Source: Cordilura impudica
Lineage: Eukaryota; Arthropoda; Insecta; Diptera; Scathophagidae
Direction of reading: 5' to 3'
DNA length: 64,000 nucleotides
Assembly: GCA_963682025.1 (NCBI GenBank)
Contig: OY821517.1
Location: 102,650,412-102,714,411 of the forward strand
Below the pieces are notes generated by a model. That model ran no database searches. It worked only from the letters and a program-made list of their open reading frames with translations, and was not told the DNA's origin. The position numbers and the translations under genes were made by a program. Positions 11,957 to 23,085 of the stretch are shown here, piece after piece (positions within the stretch are counted from its first letter, which is position 1; each line of letters opens with the position of its first letter).

Positions 11957-12731
11957 CAAGTAAGAAAATTATAGTCGGTCTAGACCGACTATACGATACC
12001 CTATACCATGCGTTTAGTAACCCTATGTCTTAGGCCCAACTAACTGGACATTGAAAATAAGCAAAAACCAAATTTGAGTGGGATTTTTATTAATTTTTTT
12101 GGCTGCAGATATGAAAAAGTTCATATCGGATGCTATATCTATAAAGGGACTAGGTCCAAAAATGGACCGATCCTGATCATGTTTGGTAAAGTCTCTTGTG
12201 TTTTGCAAAAATATGTACAAACAAAATTTGAGAAGAATCAGTGCAATACTTTTGTTTTTAATTGATTTAAGTGAAGATCGGGAAGCAGCTCTATATGGGG
12301 TCAAAGGGATCATTTTTGGACTACTCATTAGTGGATGTAATGAACGCATACAAACCCAATTTGAGTAAGATCTATATGACAATTTGGATCTTATGGCAAT
12401 TTATGTCGATTTCATATGGGTAATTTGTATGGGGGCTAGGTCTGAACATGGACCGATTCTCACCAATTTCAATAGCGTTCATCCCATGGCCAATAAAAGC
12501 TCATATACCAAATTTCATCAAAATATATACATATTTGCGACCTGCAGTTTGATTACAAGCTTTACATGGACACACAGACGGACGGACGGACGGACATTGT
12601 TAAATCAACTCAGAAAGTGATTCTGATTCGATCGGTATAATTAAAGATGGGTCTAGGTCAAATATTTTTGGTTGTTACAAACAGCAGCACAAAGTCATTA
12701 TACCCACACCACATAGTGGTATAGGGTATAA
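11957..12731 (+). repeat. INE-1/DINE-1-like repeat, near-complete copy
   Basis: One of the best-preserved copies. It starts ACAAGTAAGAAAATTATAG, contains the perfect 18-bp palindrome AGTCGGTCTAGACCGACT, the GGAC tract near 12582-12600, and ends ACCACATAGTGGTATAGGG-TATAA. No lasting ORF; the frames inside are repeat-derived and recur in other copies. Confidence 0.85.
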
Positions 12732-12849
12732 ATATGTAAAAATTTAAGAATGAATTTGGGGATAAGTTAATTTATTCTTTCGATTAAAAAAAAATGGGGA
12801 ATTTGTTCATTTCTTTTGGGTGCCTTTTTTTAAGTTTGGGGAATTTGTT

Positions 12850-13870
12850 CACCGTGTAGCTATTTCCGTGTAAACCAAATTTCAGAGAAATCTGTTGAAA
12901 AGTACAAATTTGTATAGGGAAGAAATATACCACACAACAAAATATGAATTTTATATGAAAATTGGGCGTAAAAGTAAGCGTGGTCGGAAAAATTCAAATG
13001 GTGACCTTCCCTTTAGTATAGAGATCGTGTGACCAAATTTTAGACATCCCTCGAAAAATAAAAATTTCTATAGTGAAAAAATATACAAAAAAACAGAAAA
13101 TTAATTTTGTATAAAAAGTGGGCGTAGAAGTAGGCGTGGCCGGCAAGAATCATATCAGAGAAATCGGTTGAAAAATAAAAATTTGTATAGCGAACAAATA
13201 TACCAAAAAACAAAATGAATTGTGTACAAAAAGTGGGCGTTAATGTAGGCGTGGCCGGTACGAAGCATATGGCGACCTTTCCTGGAGTACAGAGATCGTG
13301 TGTACCAAATTTCAGAGAATTCCGTTGAAAAATAAAAATTTGTGTAGCGAACAAATATACTAAAAACAGAAAACGAATTGTATACAAAAAGTGGGCAGAA
13401 GTAGGCGTGGCCGGTAAGAATCATATGGCGACCTTTCCTGGAGTATGGAGATCGTGTGTAGCAAAATTCAGAGAAATCCGTTGAAAAATAATAATTTGTA
13501 TAGCGAACAAATATACCAAAAAGCAGAAAATGAATTGTATATAAAAAGTGGGCGTGAAAGTAGGCGTGGTCTATAAAAAGTATATGGTGACCTTACCTGG
13601 AGTACAGGGATCGTGTGTACCGAATTTCAGAGAAATCTGTTAACAAATAAAAATTTGTATAGTGAACAAATATGAATAAAACAGAAAATTAATTTTACAT
13701 AAAAAGTGGGCGTAAAAGTAGGCGTGGCCGGTAAAAATTATATGGTGACCTTTCCTGGGGTATAGAGATCGTGTGCACAAAATTTCAGGAAAATCCGTTG
13801 AAGAATAAAAATTTGTATAGCGGTCAAACAAACAAACAAACAAACAGAAAATGAATTTTATATATATAGA
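12850..13870 (-). repeat. Helitron-associated ~158-bp tandem array
   Basis: About six units carry AGTGGGCGTAAAAGTAGGCG, GTGACCTTTCCTGGAGTA, GATCGTGTGTACCAAATTTC and ATAAAAATTTGTATAGCGAA. The GTGGGCG anchor occurs near 12963, 13120, 13231, 13391, 13548 and 13707, so the period is about 158 bp, with one shortened unit of ~111 bp. On the right it ends AAACAAACAAAC then TATATATAGATC, which in reverse is a TC start plus TA run, the 5' end of a Helitron at 13870. The left end was not located. Confidence 0.75.
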
Positions 13871-13896
13871 TCAATTGAAATATAATACTATTTAAA

Positions 13897-14563
13897 ACAA
13901 GTAAGAAATTTATAAGCGGAATAGTGGTGGCATTGTTCATATCGGATGCTATATTTACATGGGGACTAGGTCGAAAAATGGAGCAATCGTGACCATATTT
14001 GGTCGAGTTACTTATATTTTGAAAAAATATAAACAAACCAAATTTGAGAAAAATATGTGGTATATTTTTGTTTTTTGATAGATTTAAGTGAAAATCGGAA
14101 AGCAGCTTTACATGGGGGCTATACCAAACAATTTCCATATGGGGTTTATTTTTGGATAACTGATAAATTGGTGCAATAAACGCACACAAACCCAATTTAA
14201 CCGAGATCTGTATGATAATTTAGACCTTATGGCAATTTAAGTTGATTTCATAGGGGTCATTTGTAAGGGAACAAGGTTTGAAAATGGACCAAATTGCACC
14301 AATTTCAATAGCGTTCATTCTATGGCTGGTGAAAGTTTATGTACCAATTTCCAATAAAGTATATTCATATTTGCGACCTATAGTTTGATTACTGGGTTTA
14401 CATGAACGCACAGACGGACGGACGGAAAGCGCTAAATCGACTCAGAGAGTGATACTGAGTCGATCGGTATAATTAAAGATGGGTCTAGGCCAAATATTTT
14501 TGGTAGTTACAAACCGCAGCACAAACTCATTGTACCGAAACCACATAGTGGTGTAGGGTATAA
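13897..14563 (+). repeat. INE-1/DINE-1-like repeat, diverged and shortened
   Basis: Starts ACAAGTAAGAAATTTATAAG and ends GTGGTGTAGGGTATAA. About 100 bp of the usual left part (palindrome to GGCCCAACTAACTGGAC) is missing, and it is more diverged than the copies on either side. Confidence 0.75.
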
Positions 14564-14725
14564 ACATTAGGAAATATAGTGTGATGGACAATGCGATGGA
14601 AACTGTTAGTAAAATATATTTTTGACGACTTAGACGGTCAATACCAAAAAATTTTATCATAAAATTAAAAACTCTTTAATTAGTTTAAATATATGTATGT
14701 TTTACTTATATAACAGAGAAGAAAA

Positions 14726-15473
14726 ACAAGTAAGAAAATTATAGTCGGTCTAGACCGACTATACGATACCCTATACCATGCGTTTAGAAACCCTATCTCT
14801 TAGGCCCAACTAACTGGACATAGAAAATAAGCAAAAAGCAAATTTGAGTGGGATTTTTATTAATTTTTTTGGCTGCAGATATGAAAAAGTTCATATCGGA
14901 TGCTATATCTATATGGGGACTAGGTCCAAAAATGGACTGATTCTGATCATGTTTGGTAAAGTCTCTTGTATTTTGCAAAAATATATACAAACAAAATTTG
15001 AGAAGAATCAGTGCAATATTTTTGTTTTTTAATAGATTTAAGTGAAAATCGGGAAGCAGCTCTATATGGGGCCACAGGGATAATTTTTGGACTACTCATT
15101 AATGGATGTAATGAACGCATATAAACCCAATTTGAGTAAGATCTATATGACAATTTGGATCTTATGACAATTTATGTCGATTTCATAGGGGTAATTTGTA
15201 TGGGGGCTAGGTCTGAATATGGACCGATTCTCACCAATAGCATTCATCCCATGGCCGATAAAAGCTTACATACCAAATTTCATCAAAATATATTCATATT
15301 TGCGACCTGCAGTTTGATTACAAGGTTTACATGGACACACAGACGGACCGACGAACGGACATTGTTAAATCAACTCAGAAAGTGATTCTGATTCGATCGG
15401 TATAATTAAAAATGGGTCTAGGTCAAATATTTTTGGTTGTTACAAACAGCAGCGCTGTTGGTATAGGGTATAA
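14726..15473 (+). repeat. INE-1/DINE-1-like repeat
   Basis: Very similar to the copy at 11957, with the 18-bp palindrome intact. The right end has lost the ATACCC/CCAC half of the terminal hairpin: CAGCAGCGCTGTTGGTATAGG replaces it. It abuts the jockey LINE that begins about 10 bp further on. Confidence 0.85.
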
Positions 15474-15724
15474 TTATAACAAAATTCAAAAGACATTCTT
15501 TCAATATCCGAAACTCATTTCACTAGAAGAACGTATTTCCAGATAAAAGGTTGCACATTATTGAACTCCAACCACCCCAATAATACTGCACGCGGCGGTT
15601 GTGCTATTGTAATTAAATCAAACATCAAATTTGACGTTGTTGATAAAATCGAAACATGCTATTTACAATCCATATATATATAAGTTATTTGTAATAATTC
15701 TCATGTCATTTGAAACACCAATAC

Positions 15725-16090
15725 CCATTTTCTCAATAGACGATTATCTTTTATCCCAACGAGAAACTGCCGATTAAAAAGAAATTTGGTTTTCTCAATG
15801 TCTGGTTTGCTTCTACTTTGTCGCAAAGCTAACCGGCACTCAGCTGCCAATTATTTATTTATCGTACAGATAAATTATTCCCCCAACTTTCATATCAATT
15901 TTGAGAGGCATTGCCAACTGAAAATGATTCTCCCAGCTTTCATACGTATTTTGAGAGGCATTGCCAACTGAAAATAATGTTTTTGTCGGTTCATTGAGAA
16001 AACCAAAATTGTTAACCGGCAGTTTATCGGTCCAATAAATTTATGTCTGGTTAAGTAACAGGCAGATTGACGATACATTGAGAAAACCGG
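15725..16090. mobile_element. Palindromic MITE inside the jockey endonuclease
   Basis: The two halves are inverted copies of each other. CCATTTTCTCAATAG at the left matches, in reverse, CATTGAGAAAACCGG at the right. An inner pair is GAAACTGCCGATTAAAA with TTTGGTTTTCTCAATG, against CATTGAGAAAACCAAA with TTAACCGGCAGTTTATC. The centre holds a short direct repeat (TTTCATA..ATTTTGAGAGGCATTGCCAACTGAAAAT, twice). It interrupts the LINE endonuclease. No ORF and no clear target duplication. Confidence 0.65.
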
Positions 16091-16750
16091 CACAAGACTT
16101 TAAAACTTTTTTCGATAAATTAGGCTCGAAATTCATAGCTTGAAGTGATTTCAACACCCCCTGGTGGGGTTCAAGAATATCAAATCCTAAAAAAAAAGAA
16201 CTTATCAGTACTGTCAACTGGGAAGCCAACATACTGGCAATATGACCCAAGAAAGCTACCTAATCTTTTCGATTTTGCTGTATTTAATGGAATACCTCGT
16301 CATCACCTCGATATAAAAGATTATTTCGAACTTAGCTCTGACCACTCTCCACTGATAATTTCTTATAGAACATTATTATATCTCGAAATGAACCACTATT
16401 TACTAAAAAAAAACGATGTTAAATCATTTGCTTACTGACTAGAAAAAAATACCAACCTAAATGTATCTTTAATATCTAATGAGGAAATTGAAAACGCAGT
16501 ACAATGTTTTTCAAATCTGGTTGTAGAATCCGAAATTTTATCTACATCGGAGCCTACTTATCTCAACACGAATCAAATCTTCAACATCAACAGAAATAAG
16601 AGATCGTATTAGAAGAAAAAGACAATTGCAAAATATATGGCAAAGAAATTTTAACAAAACTACCAAAGATCTACAATAATGCCTGCAATAATTCAAAAAC
16701 AAAATCTTAGGAGCATTTCTTGAGAATTTAAATCCAACATGAAATGATAA

Positions 16751-18404
16751 CACTGTGCTCGAATTGGAAATTTTTTTTCGTAACAAGCTGAGCACCCTAC
16801 TGGTAAAGCTAATTCGCGTACGCTGAATTCAATGGTGGTAGCGGTTTTTTAAAGTTAACGCTCATATTCGCGATATTCGCGATTTAAAATAAAGTACCAA
16901 AAAAATATATTTTTTATATTTTTGGGATCATTTTTGAATTTTAATCAATCCAACTTTGTTAAATACAATTGTTTTCGAGGAAAAATGTTTTTCCCGGACT
17001 TTTTTTTATTTTATTCATTATTTATTCATCATTTTCAAGCATTTCTTCTTGTAAGTTCCAGCAAATATCACCTAACAGAGAATTCAACTTTTTATCACTG
17101 TATCAGTGTTCAAGTCTAGCCGTCACTTGATGGAATCTCTCCCCATGCTCATCAGCTGGTGATTGTTCAGCAAACTTGTTGACATGAGAATGCAAAAAAT
17201 GGACTTCAAGAGACATTTTTACATTAATACGGTGAAAAGCGGAAATCATTTTTTCTATATAAATACGCCAATCATCAGCTCGGTTAACACTTAAAACATT
17301 GTCAATAACCCCTTTTACAGAGTTCCGTGCCTCAAGCTCTTCAATACTAAGTGCATCTTCAAATAACTTGTCCTTCATCAAGCGACGGATGTCCGGTCCA
17401 TTAAGTATTCCTTTAAAAAACGCAAAATAAATTAAAATTTCTAACATATTAGTATGGAATAATCTAACACAAACCTTGTTTAATTTTCATATTACTTAAT
17501 CTTGGAAAAATGCGACTTAGCTCGTTAAACGCCTTTTCAGTTGGATTAAGCACCTTAATGAAGTTTTTCACAATTCCTAGTTTGATATGTAGCGGGGGTA
17601 ACAATACTCTATCAATTGATACAAGTTGATTTTCAACAATATTATTCACTCGCAATTTAGCGATCTTACCTATTTTCCATCTATTTAATATAGACAAGCA
17701 TCCAGTGCAAACGACAGACGGGGCCCACTCCAAATTACGAAAAACTACCTGATTAAAGTATTGGTTATATAAATCCGCAAAGTCATCGCCGATTTTCCGA
17801 CGAGAGTCTGTAATAGTACGTTTTCCGCAAACGTAGCAAAAGTTATCAAAATCAACATGTTGTTCCATTTTAATAACACTATGTTTATTTAGTGTTTATT
17901 GATTTAATGCAGTGTTTATTTCTAAAAAAAAATGCAAGTTAAATTAAAGAGAACCAACAAATACCAAATGACTACTTACCGCAGTCTTTATCTCCATCAA
18001 ACTGATTTCAATAACTCAACTCAACCCTTTGCCTACATTCTGCCTGTATACAAGTGTAACAGTTTATTTCCAATAACAATAAACTGTTTCACTTCAACAG
18101 GCAGAATGCAGATGCAAAGGGGGACTGCGGTAAGTCGAAAACAAATGCGACACAAAGAGAATCGCTAACTAAATTTCAAATGTAAAAATTTAAGGGCCTA
18201 TGATCATTAGCAAACAAAATTATGATGATCACACAAACATAATGACATAGAATACACTGGCGAACATAATTTAGTTTTAAATCACGAATATCGCGAATAT
18301 GAGCGCTAACTTTGAAAAACGGCTATCGCCGTTGAATTCAGCGTACGCGAATTTGCTTTACCAGTAGGGTGGCCAGCTTGTTACAATTTGCGACTAGCAC
18401 AGTG
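16751..18404 (-). mobile_element. CACTG-ended DNA transposon (CACTA/CMC-like) with TAA target duplication
   Basis: The ends are CACTGTGCTCGAATTGG on the left and, in reverse complement, CACTGTGCTAGTCGC on the right. Both are followed by a long inverted repeat (GTAACAAGCTG, CACCCTACTGGTAAAGC, AATTCGCGTACGCTGAATTC, CGCTCATATTCGCGATATTC) of roughly 130 bp. TAA flanks both sides (16748-16750, 18405-18407). A CACTG start with a 3-bp duplication points to the CACTA/CMC group, but the internal gene is not a recognisable DDE transposase. The element is therefore probably non-autonomous or carries an accessory gene. It is 1654 bp and sits inside the jockey LINE. Confidence 0.75.
17103..17868 (-). CDS. 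Two-exon gene for a 233-residue CxxC protein of the CACTG element
   Basis: Exon 1 is 17868-17475 and exon 2 is 17410-17103 (stop TGA). The 64-nt intron has GT (17474) and AG (17411) ends and the length typical of fly introns. Splicing joins KIKQ to GILNGPDIRRL in frame with no stop, giving 233 residues. The N-terminal half has two CxxC pairs (FCYVCGKRT near residue 12; VVCTGC near 53), probably one zinc-binding module. Then come LPPLHIKLGIVKNFIK and, near the end, HFLHSHVNKF and DEHGERFHQ. From memory these last motifs recur in a large set of uncharacterised arthropod proteins, many in transposons; I know no proven function. The catalytic residues of a DDE transposase are not evident. The C terminus after ERFHQ ends within ten residues, which may be a truncation. 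Intact coding in an inserted element suggests recent activity or selection. Confidence 0.7.
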
Positions 18405-19798
18405 TAATTACTCCTTTTGGAATGCACTCAAGTACCTTAAAAGACCTCAGAAAAGGAACCCAATATTTAAGGATACAAATGGTTTGGGGTGTAAAGCTAC
18501 GGATGAAGAAGCTTTGGTCTTTGCAGATCATTTAAAATAAACGTTTAAACCTTTTAATACCAATTCTGGTTTACATCACGAAAATTATATTAACGAATCC
18601 TTAACTGCAACTTGTCCAGTGGATATCCCCATTAGAATTGTTACATCTTCGAAACAATGAGTGAAATGAAAGAACTTTCTTTAACCAAGTCGCCTGGCTT
18701 AGTTCAAATAAATGCTAAAATGTTTTCCAGAAAAGAGTGTAGTATTACTGACATATATATTCAACGCTATCTTAAGATTAAGTTACTATTCCATACAATG
18801 AAAATGTGCTAAGATAGTAATGATTCCTTAACCCAATAAATCGGAAAAAGAAATAATATCCTATCGGCCTATTACTTTATTGGTAATTTCCTCTAAAATA
18901 TTTGAGAAAATACTTCTAAGAACAGTCTTACCGTTAGCTGAAAAATTTTACATTATTCTAGAGTATCAATTTGGATTCCAACATAAACACGCGACACCAG
19001 AACAATGCCATAGGATTGTAAATTACATAACTGATTCGCTAAAGAATAAAAAATACTGCTTTGTAGTTTCCGTTGATGTTCGACAAGCTTTTGATCGCGT
19101 ATGGCACCAAGGCCTATTATACAAAATTAAACGATTATTGCCAACACCATATTTTTTATTGTTCAAATCATACCTAGCCAATCGTTGTTTTTATGTGAAA
19201 CACAATTATTTATATTCTGAGATATCATGAGATATCTGCTGGAGTACCCCAAGGAAGTGTATTGGGACCTTTTCTTTATATCTTATTCACATCAGATATG
19301 CCTATTGCTGATAATGTACTTTTGGCTACTTTTGTTGAAGACACAGCAATTTTATCCGCTAATACCGCTAAGAATGACGCATCAGCTGCCACTCAAAATC
19401 AATTTCTAAATCTATAGTTCTGGTACAAAAAACGGAAAATTGAAATGAATACCAGCAGATCAAACCACATGACGTTCTCTATGAGGCAAGGTAATTGTCC
19501 ACCAGTCAAAAGAAATGGGGGAGATATTCCTGATAAAACTTGTATTAAATACCATGGGATCCACATGGATAGTAGATTGACTTGGAAATAATATATCAAA
19601 GCTTGTTGCTAAGACCTAAATCAAAACTTAGTGTTGAAAATAAAATAGGAATCTATAAGTTACACTTAAACCCATATGGGTTTATGGAATTCATCTATTG
19701 GGTGGAGAAAGCAAGCAATTCGAATATAGAAATTCTTCAGAAGTTCCAATCAAAAACTCTGCGAATGATGCTTGATGCTCTCTGGTACGTTGCCAATG

Positions 19799-22731
19799 CG
19801 CTGTGGCTGGATTTGCCATATTTTTGGCATAAAGTAAAAATTTTCATGAATGTATTTTCTAATTTTTGCTAGATATTCTTAAATTACATAGTCTTAGTAT
19901 ACATATTTCAAAATTAGAAATAATCTGATGGCAACCCTGTTACTTTACTACGGCTGCAAACTGCAGCTGTTTTTTTTTTTTTTATCAAAAATAGAGGAAA
20001 CTTTTTCTAAAATTCGTGCTACTAGGAAATTGATACAAGTGAACAAAAAAATTTTAAAAAATATGGAAAATGAAGGCCAAGGTATGTAGAACGTAAATTA
20101 TATGTAATTTAATGTCAGTGTTTGTCATGTGGTAATTATGTGAATTATATGTGTTAAGTGTTATAATAGAGAAAACCTAACCAACTTGACAATGCCTCGT
20201 AGACCGAAAACTAACTTTCTGCCAACTTGTGCCAAAATGTATTTATTTACGTGTAAATTAGAGTCTACATAATTTAATATTTTATTAACGTTTTTGCCCA
20301 ATTTTGGCCATTCTCCAAATATTTTGGATTTCCCAATGAATTTAGCTTTTAGCCGTTCAACCTTGCTACATGTTTGACTGGATAACAAGCGAAATGCAAA
20401 CGCTGTTTCAAACTGGATATTTGAACAACTTAGCACTAATGGTATTAGTATTGCTACAAATAGAGGTGTTTTGAAAAAAATTAGGAGTTTTGAACTTTAT
20501 ATCAAGAAAAAATTACCAAAATGTAATAGAACTATATCTACTTTTAAAATTAAACATGCCAAATGGCTCTCATCGACTATGATGGTCAAACTTGATAACA
20601 AAAACGCAGAAACAGATCAGTAAAATCAACTAATAGGACGTCCACGCCTGGCATATAGAGATGCGGGCACACGGCTTAAGAGAAAGTTGGCATCCGAACT
20701 AGCAGAAACCAACGAACATGACACAAGTCTGCTTGTACATGCTGCCACGGTATCAGCAAAAAAATCCAATGAAAAAGAGACAGCATTTATTTTAAAGGAA
20801 TCTCGGCTTACTTCAAATACACCAGCTGAAATAAAAAAAAAAATTATTTTTGAATGAACCCATCTCTCTTACACCAAATGAAGCTCTTTCATTTTTTCTG
20901 GAAAATTCATTAAGTAAAAGACAATATATTAATCTGAGAGAAATAAATAAATTGCATTCTAGTAATATATACCCATGCTATGACAAAGTAGTGCAAGCTA
21001 AATTAAAATGTAGACCAGCTGGAATAATTGTAACAGAAACCGCTGCGCAATTTTCTTTGCAAAATTTGCTAAATCACACTGCCAGACGAATACTACTTTT
21101 GCAAGAGGAAGCATTTGCACAATATCCAGAAATAGCTGATGTCATGCTAGTCCTAAGTTATGGATTTGACGGATCAAATGGACAGGCCATATACAAACAG
21201 CGATTTCAAGGGAATGAACCTTCATCAATGGATCAATCACTATTTGTAACAACAGTTATTCCACTAAAAATAATAGACAAATTGGGAAAGGTTTTGTGGA
21301 TGAATCGTATGCCTCAGTCTGTACGATTTTGTAGACCCCTTAAAATGGAATTTGCTAAGGAAAGCAAACAACATATTATTTCAGAAAAAGAAAAACAAAC
21401 TGGACATACAAATACAAGAATTGACGCCATATATATATTCCATTTTAAATGAAAGAAAAATTACGATTTCTTATAATCTGAGTATGACCCTTATAGATGG
21501 CAAAGTTTTGAATATTTTAACGGGAACTAACTCGTGTCAATCGTGTCCAATCTGTGGTGCTACTGGAAAGCACTTCATGCTTGGATACGCATACTGGAGT
21601 TCGTATTAAAAACTTCTTACAGGATTGGATTAAATAAATGGCAGATAAGGGACAAAAATGAACAGGAGGTTATGAAGACTCGCAAACAATCAATACAGAA
21701 AAAATTAAAGAAAGAAATGGGACTACTTGTGGATATGCCAAAACAGAACGGCAGTGGAAGCACTAATGATGGTAATACTGCAAGAAGGGCATTTTCAAAT
21801 AAAAAGTTATTTGCATCCATTTTGGAATTTGATTTAGGTGTTCTTGAATATTTTCGTACAATTTTAATAGCAATTTCCTGTGAATATAAAATTAATGCCC
21901 TTAAATTCCACCAGTTCTGCGAGAAAACTATGTCATTATATATGTCTAAGTATCCATGGTATCCGATGTCGCCAACAGTTCATAAGATTTTGGTTCATGG
22001 TTCCCAAATTATAGCTGTATCTCCTGTTCCTGTTGGATGCCTCGGCGAAAATGCTTCAGAAGGGCGCAATAAGATTTATAAAGAAGATGGGAAATCTCAT
22101 GCACGAAAAAATAATCGAGTTAGTACTACGGCGGATGTGTTCAATAGGTCAATGGATTCTTCGGACCCTTTACTTTCAGTATTTTTATTAACAAAAGATT
22201 AGGCATATCAAAAAAAAATATATATATTGCCAAAGGAAGTCATTGCGCTACTTGAGTTCCCGGCTTTTGATACTGGCCTAGCAAATTATGTTACCGATAA
22301 TGATTCTGATGAGCAGGACATCGAATTAGATTATGATTCTGCTAACGAAAATTTATATGAATTGCGGTTGAGTTAGATGTCGAAGATGATTAAATAAATT
22401 CTTAGTTCTAAGTCTGGAAAATATTTATGTGACTAAATTGTTATTATTTTTTATACATATTATGGTAATATCTTTTATCTTAGCTTACAGATTGGGGAAA
22501 TATAACGCATGCTTATATTCCAGACATTAAATAAGAAACGTTATTTAGCTAATTAGAACATCTACCTGCAACTTAGCTTTATACGGGCGGTAAGAGTGGG
22601 CGTGGTCGTATCGATCTGAAAATTTTAATATTTCTTAAGAATATCATTATTAGTATATGTACCAATTTACAGTTCTGTAGCATCTTTATTAGACTTTATG
22701 CCAAAAAAAAAATGCATTTCCGGCCATAGTG
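19799..22731 (+). mobile_element. Transib element 1, complete ends
   Basis: The left end is CGCTGTGGCTGGATTTGCC and the right end, in reverse complement, is CACTATGGCCGGAAATGC. Both continue TTTTTGGCATAAAGT, giving a diverged inverted repeat of about 40 bp. A 5-bp duplication, CAATG, flanks it (19794-19798 and 22732-22736). CACTATGG matches the known Transib start CACWATGG, and 5-bp duplications are diagnostic of Transib. At the left end the second base has decayed from A to G. It is 2933 bp, within the family range, and lies in the C-terminal part of the jockey LINE. Confidence 0.85.
20500..22202 (+). pseudogene. Transib (RAG1-related) transposase, frameshifted
   Basis: Reading starts upstream of 20600 (GRPRLAYRDAGTRLKRKL, then HAATVSAKKSNEKET), typical of the N-terminal part. 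A single stop near 20622 and a break near 20855 precede the 200-residue frame 20850-21452. All three acidic positions of the RAG1/Transib active site can be placed. D107 of that frame is in YGFDGSNGQ (21168-21170). The second is in TLIDGKV (21496-21498), 19 bases-equivalents before the SCPICG zinc pair. The Glu is in ASEGRNK (22059-22061). In mouse RAG1 these correspond to D600, D708 and E962. Frame changes occur near 21400 and near 21580, where part of the zinc region is deleted. The C-terminal part (PWYPMSPTVHKILVHG, then HARKNNRVSTTADVFNR) is well kept. The enzyme would excise and reinsert the element as a cut-and-paste transposase. Confidence 0.85.
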
Positions 22732-23085
22732 CAATGACACAATTCATAACGACATAAATGTTCCTACTGTTAAAGAAGAAATATGGCATTATTCTCAAAG
22801 ATACCTTGACAGATTGGACTATCACCCTAATGTTCTAGCAATATATCTACTAGATGAAACAAATGAAAGTAGCAGACTTAAAAGACTGCATGTTCTTGAC
22901 TTCCCATATATAAATTAAATTTTTCTTTTTTATTTTATACAAGTCCAATTAATTCCTATATAGTGATTTTAATTAATGTATTAAATACTTCTGTTATTTA
23001 GTCGTATGTAATTATAATCAAATTTACATAATATCCTCATTTATCAGATAGATTTTAAATAAATAATAAATATAAAAAAAAATTA

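Larger units (their letters stand above)
15484..22919 (+). pseudogene. Jockey ORF2 (endonuclease/reverse transcriptase), decayed
   Basis: Translated fragments appear in family order. The apurinic-type endonuclease start is visible as SETHFTRRTYF..GGCAIVIKS near 15520-15640. Its end is the 97-residue ORF at 16145-16438 (PTYWQYDPRKLPNLFDFAV, LSSDHSPLIIS). The palm of the reverse transcriptase begins at 18880 (FGFQHKHATPEQ, then DVRQAFDRVWHQGLLYKIK). The GVPQGSVLGPFLY motif follows after a frameshift near 19230. The catalytic FADD box is degraded to FVEDTAIL near 19335. The thumb region (NKIGIYKL..NSNIEILQKFQSKTLRM) ends at 19798 and resumes after the Transib at 22732 with HNDINVPTVKEEI to a stop near 22919. 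Several stops and frameshifts make it non-functional. The protein normally nicks target DNA and copies its RNA at the nick. Confidence 0.85.
15484..23085 (+). mobile_element. Jockey-clade non-LTR retrotransposon, 5'-truncated, with three nested insertions
   Basis: A dead jockey-type LINE is recovered when three younger insertions are set aside. Endonuclease pieces lie at 15484-15720 and 16100-16440, reverse transcriptase at 16441-16750 and 18405-19798, and the C-terminal region at 22732-22919. A 3' untranslated region follows, ending in AATAAATATAAAAAAAAA near 23085. The 5' end is missing, as is usual for LINEs. The insertions are a palindromic MITE (15725-16090), a CACTG-ended element (16751-18404) and a Transib element (19799-22731). 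Each splits the LINE reading sequence at a point where it resumes correctly on the far side. Confidence 0.85.

Noticed and set aside
12023..12620. ORFs inside INE-1-like copies
   Set aside because: The same translations recur in many copies with different breaks, on either strand. They reflect repeat sequence identity, not conserved protein.
13040..13843. Phe/Tyr-rich reverse-strand ORFs over the tandem array
   Set aside because: They result from translating the ~158-bp repeat; no membrane protein family is suggested.
16145..16438. Independent host gene in the endonuclease-like ORF
   Set aside because: Its motifs and position in line with the RT fragments show it is the jockey endonuclease; the odd N-terminal residues come from the adjoining MITE.
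20161..20436. 91-codon reverse-strand ORF within Transib 1
   Set aside because: It lies opposite the transposase N-terminal region and has no recognisable domain; probably a shadow or filler sequence.
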